The translations under genes were made by a program, and so were the position numbers. DNA of 64,000 bases, taken from the NCBI GenBank assembly GCA_036501185.1, contig DASYAU010000058.1, positions 33,664-97,663 of the forward strand. Reading direction: 5' to 3'. The DNA comes from Korobacter sp036501185. GTDB taxonomy: Bacteria > Acidobacteriota > Terriglobia > Terriglobales > Acidobacteriaceae. How positions within the stretch are numbered: position 1 is the stretch's first letter; the number at the start of each line of letters is the position of its first letter. Positions 17,321 through 30,600 of the stretch are shown in pieces. A model generated the notes under the pieces. That model was given only the letters and a program-made list of their open reading frames with translations. It had not been told where the DNA came from and ran no database searches.

Positions 17321-19177
17321 ATGCACATTCTTCGTTGTCTCCTCTGCTGCTCACTTCTGGCAGCGATAGCGGCCGCTCAGTCTGCGCAGCAATCGTCCTC
17401 GAGCGGTTCGCAATCCTCTTTGGGCGGCGGCAGCCAATCGTCGCTTGGTGGCCAATCTCCCTCGAGCAGCGACCCTCTGCAAGCGCAGCAGAACCCGCTG
17501 AGCGCGGCGCCGCGAACCACCGACGCCACCACTTCCACGCCGAAGAGCACCTTCGACGTCGGCATTAGTTCCTCCGGCGGCCAGGACCAGATGGTAGGCG
17601 AAGTACGCACGATGATCCGCAATACCGAGATTGGCGGCGACCAATCGCAGAGCTTCCTCACGCCCGGGATCAACGATCTAGCGGAATTCAATTTCTTCGA
17701 GGACAAGCGCTTTCTCGAGAACCACCGCCTCCAGATCCTTTCCATGTTCCGGGGCACCAACGACCAAAGCATCGACCCCGAGAACAACAGCGTTCAGAAA
17801 GCATTTGTCCGGATCTACGGACCCAAAGATGAGTACATCTTCGGCGATGCTCTCGAGAATTTCTCCCGCATGTCGCTGCAGCAGAACATCAAGGGCGTTG
17901 CGATGGCGTGGAAGCTTAACAAGCAGTGGAAGCTCTCACTCATCAATGGGGTTTACATCGACCGCTACGGCTCGCTCTACAAGGACCTCATCGCCCGGCC
18001 ATACATGGCATGGGTTTCCGGCGCCCGACTGGAATACAAGGTCAACAAGAACGCTGTCCTCGGCGCCAACTTCGTCAGCAGCGACGACCGAGTTTCGTCG
18101 TTGCCCTTTGAACCTCTTGGCTTTGCGCCGTGGCCCGCGAGCAACCGGGTTGCAACGGTCGACGGGAAATTCAATATCGGCGGGATTCGTCTTGATGCCG
18201 AGTACGCATACTCGTTCACGAACTTCGATATCCGCGAGGATTCCAACTGCGACCTGGCCTGCGATCCGCGCATGCCGGAACCGGGTCTCGGATACCAGGG
18301 CGATTGGGCGGGACGCATCGAAGGCATTTACCGTTACCACCGCCTGACCTTGCGTGGCGCATATGCGCGCTATGAGCCCAACTTCGCGTCGCTGGAAGCG
18401 ATGCAGATTCCCGATCTGCAGGATGAGGTCGCGCGTGCCACGTACGAGCTTACCGACCACATTAATCTCGATGGCACCGTCCGGCGCTCAAATGACGACC
18501 TGAAGAAACAGTTGCCCTTCTCGACAACATTGCTCGGTCCTGAAGCGAAGATCGAGTTCCACAATCTGCCGTTCTATTCGCGCGGGATCTTCGATCTTGG
18601 CTATCGCTACCGGGAGACGATTGCCAGCGATCGTTCGGTGAACCGTACGCTGGGCTCGCCGTATGTCGAATTCACGATGCCATACAAAGCTACGTACTTC
18701 AGCGTTGGCTATGAGCAGCGCGATGTCGAAGACTATGTCGTGTTCGGCGAAACGTCGCATACACACCGCATATACGCTGCGCTTCGCGGCATTTACGACT
18801 TCGACGGTTGGCATTTCAATCCGATCCTCCGGTTGGAGCTGGAGCGCGAGGCGCACCGCCCCGACTTCCCGCTCGATCCCACGCTGGCCTACGACTACAA
18901 CCGCCTGAATACCATTGGGATCTTCGTCGAGGCGCCGAAGTGGTTCATCACCGAACTGGCGTATCGCAATTCCAACGCCACGATTTACGGGCCGAACGGC
19001 TTTGATCGACCCAGCTACAAGGCCGCGCTCACCTACAAGATCCACAACAACGAAAACATGCAGATGATCTTCTCGTTTGAGCGGAACAACAACTGGTTTG
19101 CCAATCTCCTGCCATATGACGAACGGCAGTACGGCGTGACCCTCGATTACAAGTGGGGCAAGAAAGCACAGCGTTGA
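17321..19177 (+). CDS. Putative outer-membrane beta-barrel protein
   Basis: From ATG 17321, with AGGTGGGG just upstream, a 618-residue product starts with a signal peptide (MHILRCLLCCSLLAAIAAAQ) and a low-complexity Ser/Gly/Gln stretch. The rest is dense in alternating aromatic and polar residues typical of membrane strands, for example YKATYFSVGYEQRDVEDYVVFG, WHFNPILRLELERE, WFITELAYRNSNATIYG and a terminal YGVTLDYKWGKKAQ. I do not recognise a named family. It is the first gene of a co-oriented block, and its stop overlaps a TTG start of the cyclase gene. A barrel that anchors or exports the giant FecR protein is a reasonable guess, not shown. Confidence 0.75.
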   Translation: MHILRCLLCCSLLAAIAAAQSAQQSSSSGSQSSLGGGSQSSLGGQSPSSSDPLQAQQNPLSAAPRTTDATTSTPKSTFDVGISSSGGQDQMVGEVRTMIRNTEIGGDQSQSFLTPGINDLAEFNFFEDKRFLENHRLQILSMFRGTNDQSIDPENNSVQKAFVRIYGPKDEYIFGDALENFSRMSLQQNIKGVAMAWKLNKQWKLSLINGVYIDRYGSLYKDLIARPYMAWVSGARLEYKVNKNAVLGANFVSSDDRVSSLPFEPLGFAPWPASNRVATVDGKFNIGGIRLDAEYAYSFTNFDIREDSNCDLACDPRMPEPGLGYQGDWAGRIEGIYRYHRLTLRGAYARYEPNFASLEAMQIPDLQDEVARATYELTDHINLDGTVRRSNDDLKKQLPFSTTLLGPEAKIEFHNLPFYSRGIFDLGYRYRETIASDRSVNRTLGSPYVEFTMPYKATYFSVGYEQRDVEDYVVFGETSHTHRIYAALRGIYDFDGWHFNPILRLELEREAHRPDFPLDPTLAYDYNRLNTIGIFVEAPKWFITELAYRNSNATIYGPNGFDRPSYKAALTYKIHNNENMQMIFSFERNNNWFANLLPYDERQYGVTLDYKWGKKAQR

Positions 19178-21552
19178 AGCACTTCGTCAAATTCGCAAAA
19201 GCCATCGGCGTCCAGGCGATGAAGGTGATCGCGCTGATTCCTGCGTGGGAGGTCGATGCGGCAATTGCCGTGGCGGTGACGGCGATTGCGCTGGCGGTGT
19301 ACGCGTTCGCAATAGGGGATCATCACAACGCCGCACTTGATGGCGTGCGCAGTGTAGAGCAGCGCTCGCTGGATGCCCGTTTCCAGATGCGCGGCTCGCG
19401 CGTGCCCGATCCGCGGATCGTGATAGTTGGCGCAGATGAAAAAACATTGCAGGAATACGGGTATCCAATCCCGCGTGCCGTCTATCCGAAGTTGATTGAC
19501 AGGTTAAGCGCTTCTGGAGCGAAGGTGATCGCGTTCGACTTCGCGTTCCCAACTCCCGAAACGAACTCCGCCGTGCGATCTTTGTCGAAGCTGCAGCACG
19601 ACTTTACTGGCAAAGTGCCGGATTCGGTCCTCCAGGAAATCCAGGACGAGCAGACGGCGAGCAACAACGACGCTCGTTTCGCGGCATCGCTGCAGAAGGC
19701 GGACAACGTAATTCTCGGCCACCTCTTTCTCGAGGCTGATCGCGCCTCCGCCATCGACGAGCAAGCGGCGAAAGAATATCTCGACGTCCTTAACTGGCAC
19801 CCATTTCCGCAAGTGCTGAAGAAACACTCCGGCAAAGACTTTGATTTGATGAAGGCCTACGCCGCCGCCGACGGGGCCTCTGCGGAGCGAGTGGAGCCCA
19901 ATTACAAGTTACTGGCTGATGCCGCAAAATCCTTCGGTCACTTGAACGCGTTGCCAGATGGCGACGGCACATTGCGACGCGCTTATACCCTCTATCGTTT
20001 CTCAGATAACCAGTTCTATCCGTCGCTGGAAATCGAAGCCGTGCGCCTCTTCGATGACGTCCGGGACGACCAGTGCCTCGCCTATGTCGCGCAGAACGGT
20101 CTCGAATCGATCGAGCTTGGAAAGCATTCATTCCGCACAGCGAACGATGGAACTGTGCTGATCAACTATGCCGGCCCTTATCGCACCTTCCCGCACTATT
20201 CATTCTCCGATGTGGCCGAAGGCCGCGTTTCGTCCGCGAGCTTCAAAGGGAAGCTCGTATTCATCGGGCCTACCGCGATCGCGATGGGCGATATGCGCAA
20301 CACGCCTTATCCCCAAAGCACCGGAACTTACATGGGAGTCGAGATCCATGCGAACGTTGCCGACAACATTCTGAACAGCAATATCCGTGGCCGCGGATTC
20401 CTCTCCCGTGGTTTCCGCGAGGAGATGATCGATATCTGCATCATCATTCTCTTCGGCCTCGGTGGCGGAATGCTCTTCGCGAAGACACCGCCTTTTCGCG
20501 CCGCGATTGGCGTTCTGGCAATGCTTGCTGCTTTCGGTGCGGCCGCATTTCTCGCGTTCAGCTTGTTTGGAATGTGGCTCTACGTGGTGATCCCGGCGAT
20601 GACCGTGGTGGTGGACTATGCCGCCATCTCCAGTTACCGCATGATCTTTGAAGAGCGCGAGAAGCGGAAGGTGCGCAAGACCTTCGAACGTTACGTCGCG
20701 CCTGGCGTCATCCGTCTTATCGAAGAGAACCCTGAGAAGTATTTCCGAACCGGCGGAGAAATGCGCGAACTCACCGTGATGTTCTCGGACATTCGTGACT
20801 TCACGAGCATCTCCGAGGGCCTCACGCCGGACGAACTGGTGCACCTGCTCAATCGCTATCTCGGTGACATGACCGGCATCGTCTTCCGCACCTGGGGCAC
20901 GCTCGACAAGTACATTGGCGACGCAATCATGGCTTTCTGGGGATCGCCTATCCCGCAGGCAGACCACGCCTATCGCGCCTGCGAGTGTGCGCTGCGCATG
21001 TCCGAACACTTGACCGAACTCAACGAGCGGCTGAAAGCGGAAGGAAAGAAGACGTTGAAGATCGGCATCGGCCTCAATAGCGGGCCGGTGAACGTCGGCA
21101 ACATGGGTTCCGACTACCGTTTCGCCTGGACCGTGATGGGCGACAACGTGAACCTTGCCTCGCGGCTAGAAGGCCAGACGAAGTCTTACAAGATTCAGCG
21201 GCTTATCAGCGAGTTCACCTATGAAGAGGTGAAAGAGCAGATGACCTGCCGCCAACTCGACGTGATCCGCGTGCAGGGAAAGCAGAAACCGGTTGCCATC
21301 TACGAACTGCTCGATTTCGCGCGCAACAAAGATCAGTACGAAGATCTGCTCGCCCGCTTTAACGCGGCTCGCGACGCCTATGTGCGCCAGGCCTGGGGCG
21401 AGGCCGTGAGTTTGTTCGAAGGTTTGCTGGAACGCTATCCCGACGATGGTCCGTCCATCGTGCTGCTCGACCGTTGCCGGGAGTTTCGTGTGTCGCCGCC
21501 GTCCCTCGATTGGGACGGTGTCTACACGACGAAGAAGGAAGCTGTGCACTAG
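19174..21552 (+). CDS. CHASE2-domain class III adenylate/guanylate cyclase
   Basis: Membrane receptor cyclase of about 792 residues. An N-terminal membrane segment (AIAVAVTAIALAVYAFAI) precedes an extracytoplasmic CHASE2 domain (ARFQMRGSRVPDPRIVIVGADEKTL to SFKGKLVFIGPTAIAMGD). Three membrane helices (about residues 415-500) and a class III catalytic domain follow, with ELTVMFSDIRDFTSISE (metal aspartates), LDKYIGDAIMAFWG and VMGDNVNLASRLE. It should make cAMP or cGMP in response to an outside signal. A short TPR-like tail follows. The start is uncertain: TTG 19174 overlaps the previous stop, GTG 19153 and ATG 19219 are alternatives. CHASE2 cyclases are often found beside FecR-domain proteins, as here. 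Confidence 0.92.
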   Translation: MKHFVKFAKAIGVQAMKVIALIPAWEVDAAIAVAVTAIALAVYAFAIGDHHNAALDGVRSVEQRSLDARFQMRGSRVPDPRIVIVGADEKTLQEYGYPIPRAVYPKLIDRLSASGAKVIAFDFAFPTPETNSAVRSLSKLQHDFTGKVPDSVLQEIQDEQTASNNDARFAASLQKADNVILGHLFLEADRASAIDEQAAKEYLDVLNWHPFPQVLKKHSGKDFDLMKAYAAADGASAERVEPNYKLLADAAKSFGHLNALPDGDGTLRRAYTLYRFSDNQFYPSLEIEAVRLFDDVRDDQCLAYVAQNGLESIELGKHSFRTANDGTVLINYAGPYRTFPHYSFSDVAEGRVSSASFKGKLVFIGPTAIAMGDMRNTPYPQSTGTYMGVEIHANVADNILNSNIRGRGFLSRGFREEMIDICIIILFGLGGGMLFAKTPPFRAAIGVLAMLAAFGAAAFLAFSLFGMWLYVVIPAMTVVVDYAAISSYRMIFEEREKRKVRKTFERYVAPGVIRLIEENPEKYFRTGGEMRELTVMFSDIRDFTSISEGLTPDELVHLLNRYLGDMTGIVFRTWGTLDKYIGDAIMAFWGSPIPQADHAYRACECALRMSEHLTELNERLKAEGKKTLKIGIGLNSGPVNVGNMGSDYRFAWTVMGDNVNLASRLEGQTKSYKIQRLISEFTYEEVKEQMTCRQLDVIRVQGKQKPVAIYELLDFARNKDQYEDLLARFNAARDAYVRQAWGEAVSLFEGLLERYPDDGPSIVLLDRCREFRVSPPSLDWDGVYTTKKEAVH

Positions 21553-21608
21553 GTATCACTGGGTATTTGCATTACGGGTTGCTGAAGTTAAGACAGAGGG
21601 TGGTTTCA

Positions 21609-24600
21609 ATGAACCGTTGGCTGCGTGTTATTTGTTCTGCAATAGCCGTAACCGGGATATGTGCTCCTGCTTTCGCCGGAGATGCGCCCGTGCCTTCCAC
21701 GCCGAAGGCCGGCAGCGTCACCGCGATCTTGCCCACTGCGCACCTCAGCCGCGTTGTGAACAAGAACAATGTCACCAAAGACGCCGCTAAAGGCGACGAC
21801 GTGTACTGGCAGGACGTCATCCGCACGGAAAAGGGCGGTCGTGCTCGCATCACCCTCAGCGACCAGTCCATCCTCTCCGTCGGTTCGCAGGCCGAACTGC
21901 ACATCATCAAGCACGATGCCAAGAGCCAGCAGACGCAACTCGAACTCACCTACGGCAAGATCCGCGCAGAAGTCACGACCGTCACCAAGGATGGCGGCGG
22001 ATTTGAAGTGAAAACGCCAACCGCAGTTGCGGGCGTGATCGGAACTGTGTTCGGCACTGAATCGTCGCCAATCGAATCAAAATTCCTCTGTATGGCGGGC
22101 CTGGTAAACATCCGCAGCGCCGACCCAAATGTTCCGGGCATGACGAGTTGCGAAGCCGGCAAAGTGGTCATCATGGGCGCGGGCAAAGCGCCCGTGAAGC
22201 GCAACGCTACGCCCGAGGAGTACCAGAAGTGGTTTGCGGATACGGAGCCTTCCGCCATCACCGGTATGTGGCCGTGGTCTGCATTGGCGGGCACGAACTT
22301 CTCAGCGAAAGCGACCGGCTCTCATCTCGATGGGATCACCTCCGTCGTTCCTTCCAATCCGGCGATTACCGCTTCGTTGCTGCCACCGAGCGGCTCGGGT
22401 GCAACCACCGCAGTGAATCTGCACATCACGGTCGCGCCATCAGCGAGTCCAGGCGCTTATGTGCTCAGCTTCAAGAAGGCCGATGGCTCGCAGAGTTCGG
22501 CTATCTTCATGGTCCTCGGTCCGCCCGGCTCGATGGATGACATAGATAGTCTTCTGACTTCGTATCTCGAATCGCTCGACGAGCAGCAGCATGCTGCCCT
22601 CGCGGCGTTGCAAGCCGTGCAACTGGAGGTGCAGCAAGCCGCGGATATTGCGACAGGACAGCTCGCCGGCGCAAACGCCGCAGCGAAGCCGCCGCTGGAT
22701 TTGACGAAGACCGGCGCGGAAATCCAAAACCAGGCAGGGCAGATCCAATCGAACCTCACAGATACTGAGAATCAGGCCAATTCAGCCGGTGAAAACGCGA
22801 AGAAAGATTTTACGAATCGCTTCAACTCCGCGGTCGTAGCCCTGAAGGGGCGAAGTTCCAGCGGCAAACCCGACGACGAGTTCCGGTCGGCGATCGCTTC
22901 CGCGTTTGAAGATGTACAAAGCACTCTCGCGAAAACGGTCGGCGGACTGCTGGACGCTCTTCAACAGGAAGCGGCGACGCTTGAGGCAGCCATCACTGCG
23001 CTCGAGTCCGCGGAGATGCTGGCCATCAACAATGCGACTCCGGGCGGATCCATCGGCGGTCAGGCCGTGGAGCAAGGATTCGTCGCCAACTTCAATGCCG
23101 GAACGCTTGGCTCCGGAGGGCCGTTGAGTTGGACGGTTTGCGATGCGGGCTACAAGCCCAGCAGTCCGGGAGCCCCGATTCCTGCGAGCACGCCGGGTTG
23201 CGCTGCGCTGCCGGGATACGTGGGTGGTTCCAGCGCGTTCGCCGTGAACAGTTGCGACCTCAAGCCGGCTATTTATGCTGTGCGTCTCACCAGCGGCAGC
23301 ACCGCGTGGGAAACCAATCTACGGGTCATTGCTCCGGCGTATGACGACCCCATCAGCCGTTTGCAGGGCCTCGCGCTCGCATATAGCGCTCGCACGCCCG
23401 ACATGTTCATGGAGTACTTCGACCCGGTGAATTTCCCGGGCTACTCGCAACTCCAGGAGAACATCCGCCGCACCATGGAGACTTTGAGCTCCATGAGCAT
23501 CCACATTGTGGTGGATGACGTGAGCATCAATTGCAACGAAGCGACGGTGCGCGCCGAATGGCAGGAAAACTACAGCTTCCTGCAGGCGCCGGACCACGTG
23601 CAGCACCTCACGCCGCAGCAGATGACGGTGAAGTTCCTGCGCACACCCGGCAAGGGCTGGTACATCACCGAACTCGCCGGCGACAACGGCACCGTGCAGG
23701 GCCTGCCTCCTGGCCCGGTACTTACTGACACGCCAGCGGCGCAACTTTCAGTGCTGAACGTAAATGTCGTGACCATCGTGGGAACACCGCACCGACGCGC
23801 GGCTTCCACGTCGGGCGCAACTTTGCCGATCGTTCCCCTCGGCCCGGTGAAGTTCTCGGCGACGGTCAGCAACACCGGCTCGGCCGACGTGACGCTACCA
23901 CTTGCCGTGCAATTCTTCCTGCTAGATGGAAGCGGCAAAACGCTGGAACAAGTAGACACGGTGCTCGCGCCGCCAATCCTTGCGCGCAAGACGGGAACAG
24001 TGGAAGGCACGCTCACGATCCCGCTCAGCACCCCGGGTGGAAGCACGCTCGAAGTCGGCGTGCGCGTGAACCCTGGTTGCGTGGTGCCGACACAACTGTG
24101 CGACGCGAGCAATTTGACGACGGTGAAAGTACAGGTGGGTGCCGTCGACCTCAAGGTTGCGTCCATTACGGCCGCGTCGCCGCTTATCGGGACGCTGACC
24201 GGGACGGTGAATGTCACCATCAATAACGTTGGCGAGCAGGCTTCGGCCGCGACCACGGGCAACCTGCTTCTCACCAGCCCGCTCTTCAGCGGAACGCTGA
24301 AGGCGGACATTCCGGCCATTGCCGCCGGTGGCTCGGCCGTGATCGCCATTCCTCTGGCAGCGCTTCCTAACATTTCCGGTTCGCAGTCCTTCACCGCGAC
24401 CATCAATCCGCCTCCCACCGGCGACGTCGACACTGGTGACAAGACGCTTACCAGCAGCCTGAGCGTAGCGACCGCAGTCGATATCCAGGTCGCTTCTGTC
24501 ACTCCAACGGCTCCGCTTGTCGGGACCACGACGGCAGTTTTCAACGTGCAGCTTAAGAACCTCGGGGGAGTTACGTCGACCGCAACTGCCGCCGATCTCA

Positions 24601-27600
24601 CACTGAGCGATACGACGGGTACGCCTGTCGTGCTCGGGACCGCCGCTATTCCCGCGATCGCCCCCGGCGCCACGGTGACTGTGCCCGTTCCCGGAAGCCT
24701 GCCGAACATCAGCGGCACGAACAGCTTCCTGGCAAGCATTGCCAGCGCTGTGAAATACGACACCGACAGCGGCAATGACTCACTGGCGGTCTCATTGCCT
24801 GTGAGCGCAGGTATCGATATCCGCGTGACGTCGCTCACGCATCCCGCGCCCCTAATCGAAGCCCAGCCAGGGACGGTGGATGTCGCGCTTACCAACCTGG
24901 GTGGCACCACGTCTTCGGCCACGACTGGCAACCTCATGGTTACTGGTCCCTCCGGTCCGGCAATCGGAACCGCGAATATTCCCGCGCTGAGTCCGGGCGC
25001 AACCGCCACCGTCCTCGTCGCGGTGAATGTGCCGACGCTGACAGGTTCCCAAAACTTCACCGCGACCATCTCGCCCGCGGTGCCGAAAGATCTGGATGCG
25101 GCCAACGATACCCTGACGCAGTCGTTCACCATATCGACCGCTGTCGATATCCAAGTCATTTCGATCGGCGGAACGGGGCTGGTCGAAGGTCAACCAGCAA
25201 CGCTGAGCGTCACGTTAAAGAACCTCGGCCTTGTTGCCTCCACTGCAACCACGAATAACCTGCAGCTCAGCGGACCCGGCGGAGCACTCGCCACCGCAAG
25301 CATCCCCTCGATTGCCGCGGGTGCAACTTCGACGATCTCCATGCCCCTCACTCTGCCGGTCGCGGAACGTTCCACCAATTTCACGGCGGCAATCACCACG
25401 CCAGTACCGCTCGACGTCAACGCAGCCAACGATACCTTGACCCAAAGCTTGACCTTGGCAGCCGCAGTTGCGCTCCAGCCGGTGTCGCTGACCAGCACGG
25501 GTGCGTTCGTCGAGAATCAGGCGGGAACGTTTAACGTCACCATCCAGAACAGTGGCGCAGTCACCTCGATTGCAACCACGAACAACCTCATCCTGACCGG
25601 CCCAGCCGGTTTCTCGGCGACCGCCAGTATTCCAGCCATTGGACCGGGCGCTACCGCAGTAATTCCGATCACCGCCACATTGCCCGCAGTCTCGGGAGCC
25701 AACACCTTCACTGCGACGATCAATCCGAAGGCACCGCTCGATCTGACTGCCGGCGCGGAAACGATCAGCACTTCGTTTACGATCGTTTCGTCTTACGTCG
25801 ACCTGAAAATGGCTGCATTCAGTCTGCGGCAAACGAGCGGCCTGACTTCAGGCAACACGTATGGATTCTCGGTCACGATTCAGAACAACGGCAACCTCGC
25901 GTCGGCAGCCACGGACACGCTGGGTTGTTCGATCACGGGCGCAGGCTTCACCGGCGCGGTGAGTTTGCCTCTGACGACCGGAACCGTTGGCGCGATTGCG
26001 CCGGCTGGATCCACAACGTTCGCCGATACCTTCACGCTTTCGAAAAACCTCGCCGGAGCCGACACCATCACCTGTACCGCCGGCGGTGATCCTAACGAAT
26101 CCAGTGGCACGCTGACGGACAACGCGCTGACCGCGAGCGCCGGCGTCAGCTACAACCTCAACCTGCACTTCTCCAGCGCGATCATCGCTCCGCCGGCTGC
26201 ACTCCAGATGGGATCGGCGGCGAGCGTCACGGTGAATGTGGTCAATGACGGCCCGGATGACGCTCCGGCCAATTACACACTACAGCCGACGATGAATGGC
26301 GCCTCTGCTGGTGCTGCGACCGCAGGTGTTGCGATCAAAGCCGGTGCGAACCAGAACGTCGCCGTGGCGTTCACGGTTCCGCAGATTGGCACTGCGCCGC
26401 AGGATGTGAGCAATATCGCAGGTTCCGTCAGCATCGTGGATGGTACGGGCCTCACGGAAACCACGCTCGCGGACAATGCGACGTCGAGTTCCACCTTCCG
26501 TCTACTTGACTTCGCGATCGCTGCGACGAGGGCACTGACTGCTGTCCAAGGACGCACGCTGACGGGCACCGCATTCACGGTTACGCCATCCACCTACCTG
26601 GCGCTTTTCCCGGCGTTCTCGGTAGCCAACGGCGGCACGATCCCGACAGGTCTGACGGTTGCGACCAACGGTGGCGTGAGTGGAACGGTTACGCAAGCCC
26701 CGGGCAATTACGGCTCGACCTACACTGGAACGAGCTTCGGAATTACTCATGCCGGCACGGGCTCGCTTACGGTGACCGTAAACTCCGAAATCACCTATAC
26801 CGAAACCACCGTGCCTTCGGTGCTCCAGGGCGCAGCGGGTGTCGCTCTCTCTGGCACGATCAACGGTGGCATTCCAAACATCACGGTGACTTTGCCAGGA
26901 TCGTTCCCGACTGGCGTCACCCTCACCGGCACCTCGCCCGTCACCGTAGCGGATGGTACTGCTGTCAGCTACACGATTTCCGCTGACTCTACCGCTGCGC
27001 CTGGCGCCGGGTTTGTCACTTTCACCGCCACCGATGCCGGAATCAGCAACGGCCTTGAAACCGTACCTGCCGGCAGCGTCGGGGTGAAGGCTTCATACTC
27101 CATCGGTGGTCAGCCGAACTTTGTCGTCGGCTCTACTGCATTCGTCAATCACGGTGCTGGTCCGTTCACCGGTGCATCCGCTCTGCAAGCAGGCGAAAGC
27201 GCGCAGATGCAAGTCGTGGTGAAGAACACCGGTGCCACCGACCCGGCTTTAGGAGCGACGGTAACCGTCACCATGAGCTGCAACTCTTCTTGCAGCGTGG
27301 TTGGCACCGCGACCGGCCCCGCGCCAACGCGCGCCACCCCGACCACCTTGACCTTCTCTGTCGGCAAAGTGATCGATACGCCCAACACCGGTTACAGCGG
27401 TACAGCGACGATCACTTCCAGCGTTTCGGAAATTTCCACGACGGACAATTCTGCGACCGTGAACTGGGACGTCGTCGATTTCAATGTCGTAGAAAGCAGC
27501 GGTTGGCCGGCCACGCAGAATATGCAGCTCGGCAAGACGAGCCAGATTGGCTTTAACGTAACTGAGACGGGCGGAACCGCGTCGTTCGCCATTCCGATCA

Positions 27601-30600
27601 CCGTGACGTCAGGCGTTACCGGCATTACGCTCCCAGCCAAAGCGAACTTCTCGCCGAATGCCACCGACTATACGGCGCTGATCACCGTGTCTTCTGGTGC
27701 GCCCCAGACTGGCGACAACATCACCTTTGCGGGAACTAACTATGGAGTCACCCGCTCGTTCACGCAGCCGGTGAACTACTACACTGCATCGATGGCCAGC
27801 ACCACGCTGTTTTCCAACAGCCTTTCGCAGCCATTGAGCATTCCGCTGAACAACACCACTGGCGAGACCCTCGAACTTCAAATGAAGGGCTCGTATGTGA
27901 ATCCCACCGGCTTCAATGGCGCCACGCTCACCACGGATATCACCGCCGCACCCTTTATGACTTTCACGACGGGGGTGATTGACAACGTGGTGCCCGGCGA
28001 CACCTTCGGTATTCGCGCAGCGGACGGTTCCACCACCGGACTTGGATCTCCGGCGGCGATTAAGGTCAACGCCGCGATTCCAGCCACGGTCCCGCAAGAC
28101 ACCATCACCTACAACCTGTACATCATGACGGTCGGAACGCCGTCGCTGGCTGTCACGAACATCGCGCCCAGCAGCGGCGTCACGATTGGCTCCAGTAGTC
28201 CCTGGATTGCGGGGGAGACGCTTTCGTTCGACATCACCGTCGCGAACAGCGGCACCGCCGCCAGCAAGGGTGGGGAAGAACTGGATGTGTTCTTCCTCAA
28301 CGGTGGACTGAGCGGCAGTCCAGAGCTAGTCAGCACCACGCTTCCGTCTGTGATCACTGCTGGAAGCAATACGACTTTCAGCATCAGCCTCACGGCGCCG
28401 GACGGTCCGCTCACACTGCAGTCATCGCTGAACGGCGTGGTGCACCAGGATTCGCCCAACAACGCAACTTCCACCACCAACTTCGGCCCGTTCGATACTT
28501 CCGACTGGAGCATCACGCTCAACCCCGGAACGCAGTCGAATCCTCTCGTCCCGGTTATGAATCCGGCGAGCGGTATTACCAGTGGTACCGTTAACTACCA
28601 ATACCTGATCATCCAGTACCCGAAGGCGAGTTTCCATACCGCGCCGACAGCGTCGGCGGGCATCAAAGACACTTCCTTCTCGCAAGCCCTTACTCCCAGC
28701 GGCAATGGCGGTTCGGTGCTGGAGACGCTCACAAACACTTTCGCCGTCGCGGGCAACTATATCGGTCAGGTCACGGCCAATATCGGGACCGTCACGCGGC
28801 AGTCAACGATTTACATTAACTACGCCACAGGCGGAGCGGAACAGGCGGTCTCGCTGCTTTCCAGCGGTAATAACATTGCGGCTGCGCCAACGGATCCATC
28901 CACGCTGGTGCAGATCAACGGCTACGTCGGTGAGAACGTCACTCTAACCGGAAATCGCACTACCGGTACGAATTGCTCCGGTGCTCAGACGCAATGCACC
29001 TTCACGCTTACGCTGACACCCGATACGGTTGCAAGTTCCGTAGGCGGCAACGGCGAAGGCGATTACATGACTTACGGCATCGGCGAGGCATACACGTTTA
29101 GCGGCACGCTCGATCCCGCACTCGGAACCTTGAACCCCGGCACGGGATATATCATGGCCAGCGTCACATCAGCACAAACCTCAGGCACAAAGCGGAGGGG
29201 AGACACATACCCGACGCCAATCGGCGACCAGCAGTGGATCCTTGGATTTACTGTCGCCGATCTCGATATCACGTTCCCCAGTTGCGTCAGTGTGCCTCCG
29301 GGAACGACGCTCTCCGTGCCTCTGGCTTGGAGCCTGATCAACGGCTACAACGGCACGAACGTTGACTACCAGTGGCAGGACCAGAACTTCAATCCCGTGG
29401 GGTCGAGCGTCATCAGTCCGGCATCCGCGAGCGGTGTCAATCCGACAACTGGCAATCTCACGTTCAATTTCACCAACTCCGCCAGCGGCACGAATCCTGC
29501 CGGAGAAACCTACTACCTCGTCGTAACTTTGAAAAACAGTTCCGGCACTCCCGGTCCATTTCCAAAGTACTTCCCGGTAGGAGTTGACCTCACTGCAACT
29601 GGCGGGTACTGCGGGGCGAGTTCACCGACCAACCCCGTGCACGGCACGCATCGCGCGGTCGCGCCAGTCGGCAAGCAGCCTGTTTTGCCGTCGCAGTTGC
29701 AGTCCGTGAAGATTGCCGGTGTATACGGACGCCAGCACCTCAGCTCCGCATCGAAGACAGCGCGCAAGGCGGGTCCGCTTCCCGACGTCCAGATTGCTGC
29801 CAGTGACGTCACTTACACGCCTTCGTTGCCGAAGAATGGCGATACGGTGGAGATCCGTTTCCGTATGAAGAATGCGGGGCGTGCGGAAGCAAACGATATC
29901 CCGATCTCGCTCGTGGTGAACGGTTCGGCGGTGGCGAGCGACACCTTCGACCTGAAGGCCGGGGCTTCCTCTCTGGGTGCCCTGCATTGGCGGATTGGCG
30001 GCACCCTACCGAAACCTGCTAACGGTGTTCCTACCGCACAATTGGCGGTCGATCCGCAGCACACCATGATGGAGCAGTCCACAACTGCGAAGACCGCAGT
30101 GCTTGCGCACTTCACTCTGCCAGGAATCGGCGGTGGTGGGCCGCTGAACTCCACCAGTGGGAAACTTGCGCACCTTCAGGTTGCGGAAGCGGCATGTCTT
30201 GGATTCCGATTCGCATCAGGAGCGGGCGTAGGATGCGGTTCAGCGGACATCGAGTTGAGCGTCGAAGATCTCGCCAACGGCAAATACGTCCTCAACGGAC
30301 GCAACGGCGTCGCTGACCTTGGCGTTGGGAATACCAGCACAAGCAGCGCCAGCTACGGTTCGCAAGCGCTCGTGGTGGTTGGACACACCTACGCGGTGCA
30401 GCTCCCCGACAAGTCCGTGGGTTTGTTTACCGTGCAACGTGTTCGCAATCCACAGCAACTCTCGCAAAGATCGGAACGCGTCTTCGGACATACAAAGACC
30501 CTGAGCGTAGGCAAGGGAAGCGGTGCTGCGCAAACTGGAGACGTCTCGGGAGGCTCAGGAAAGCACTCGGAGACGTACGTTTATTTCGATGTGCTGTATG

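Noticed and set aside
23570..25159. 529-codon minus-strand frame inside the giant gene
   Set aside because: Shadow of the repetitive CARDB coding sequence; Val/Ser/Thr-rich without a fold or start signal.
24144..26140. CRISPR-like periodic repeat
   Set aside because: The period of about 330 bases is protein-level CARDB repetition with diverged DNA, not short identical repeats with spacers.
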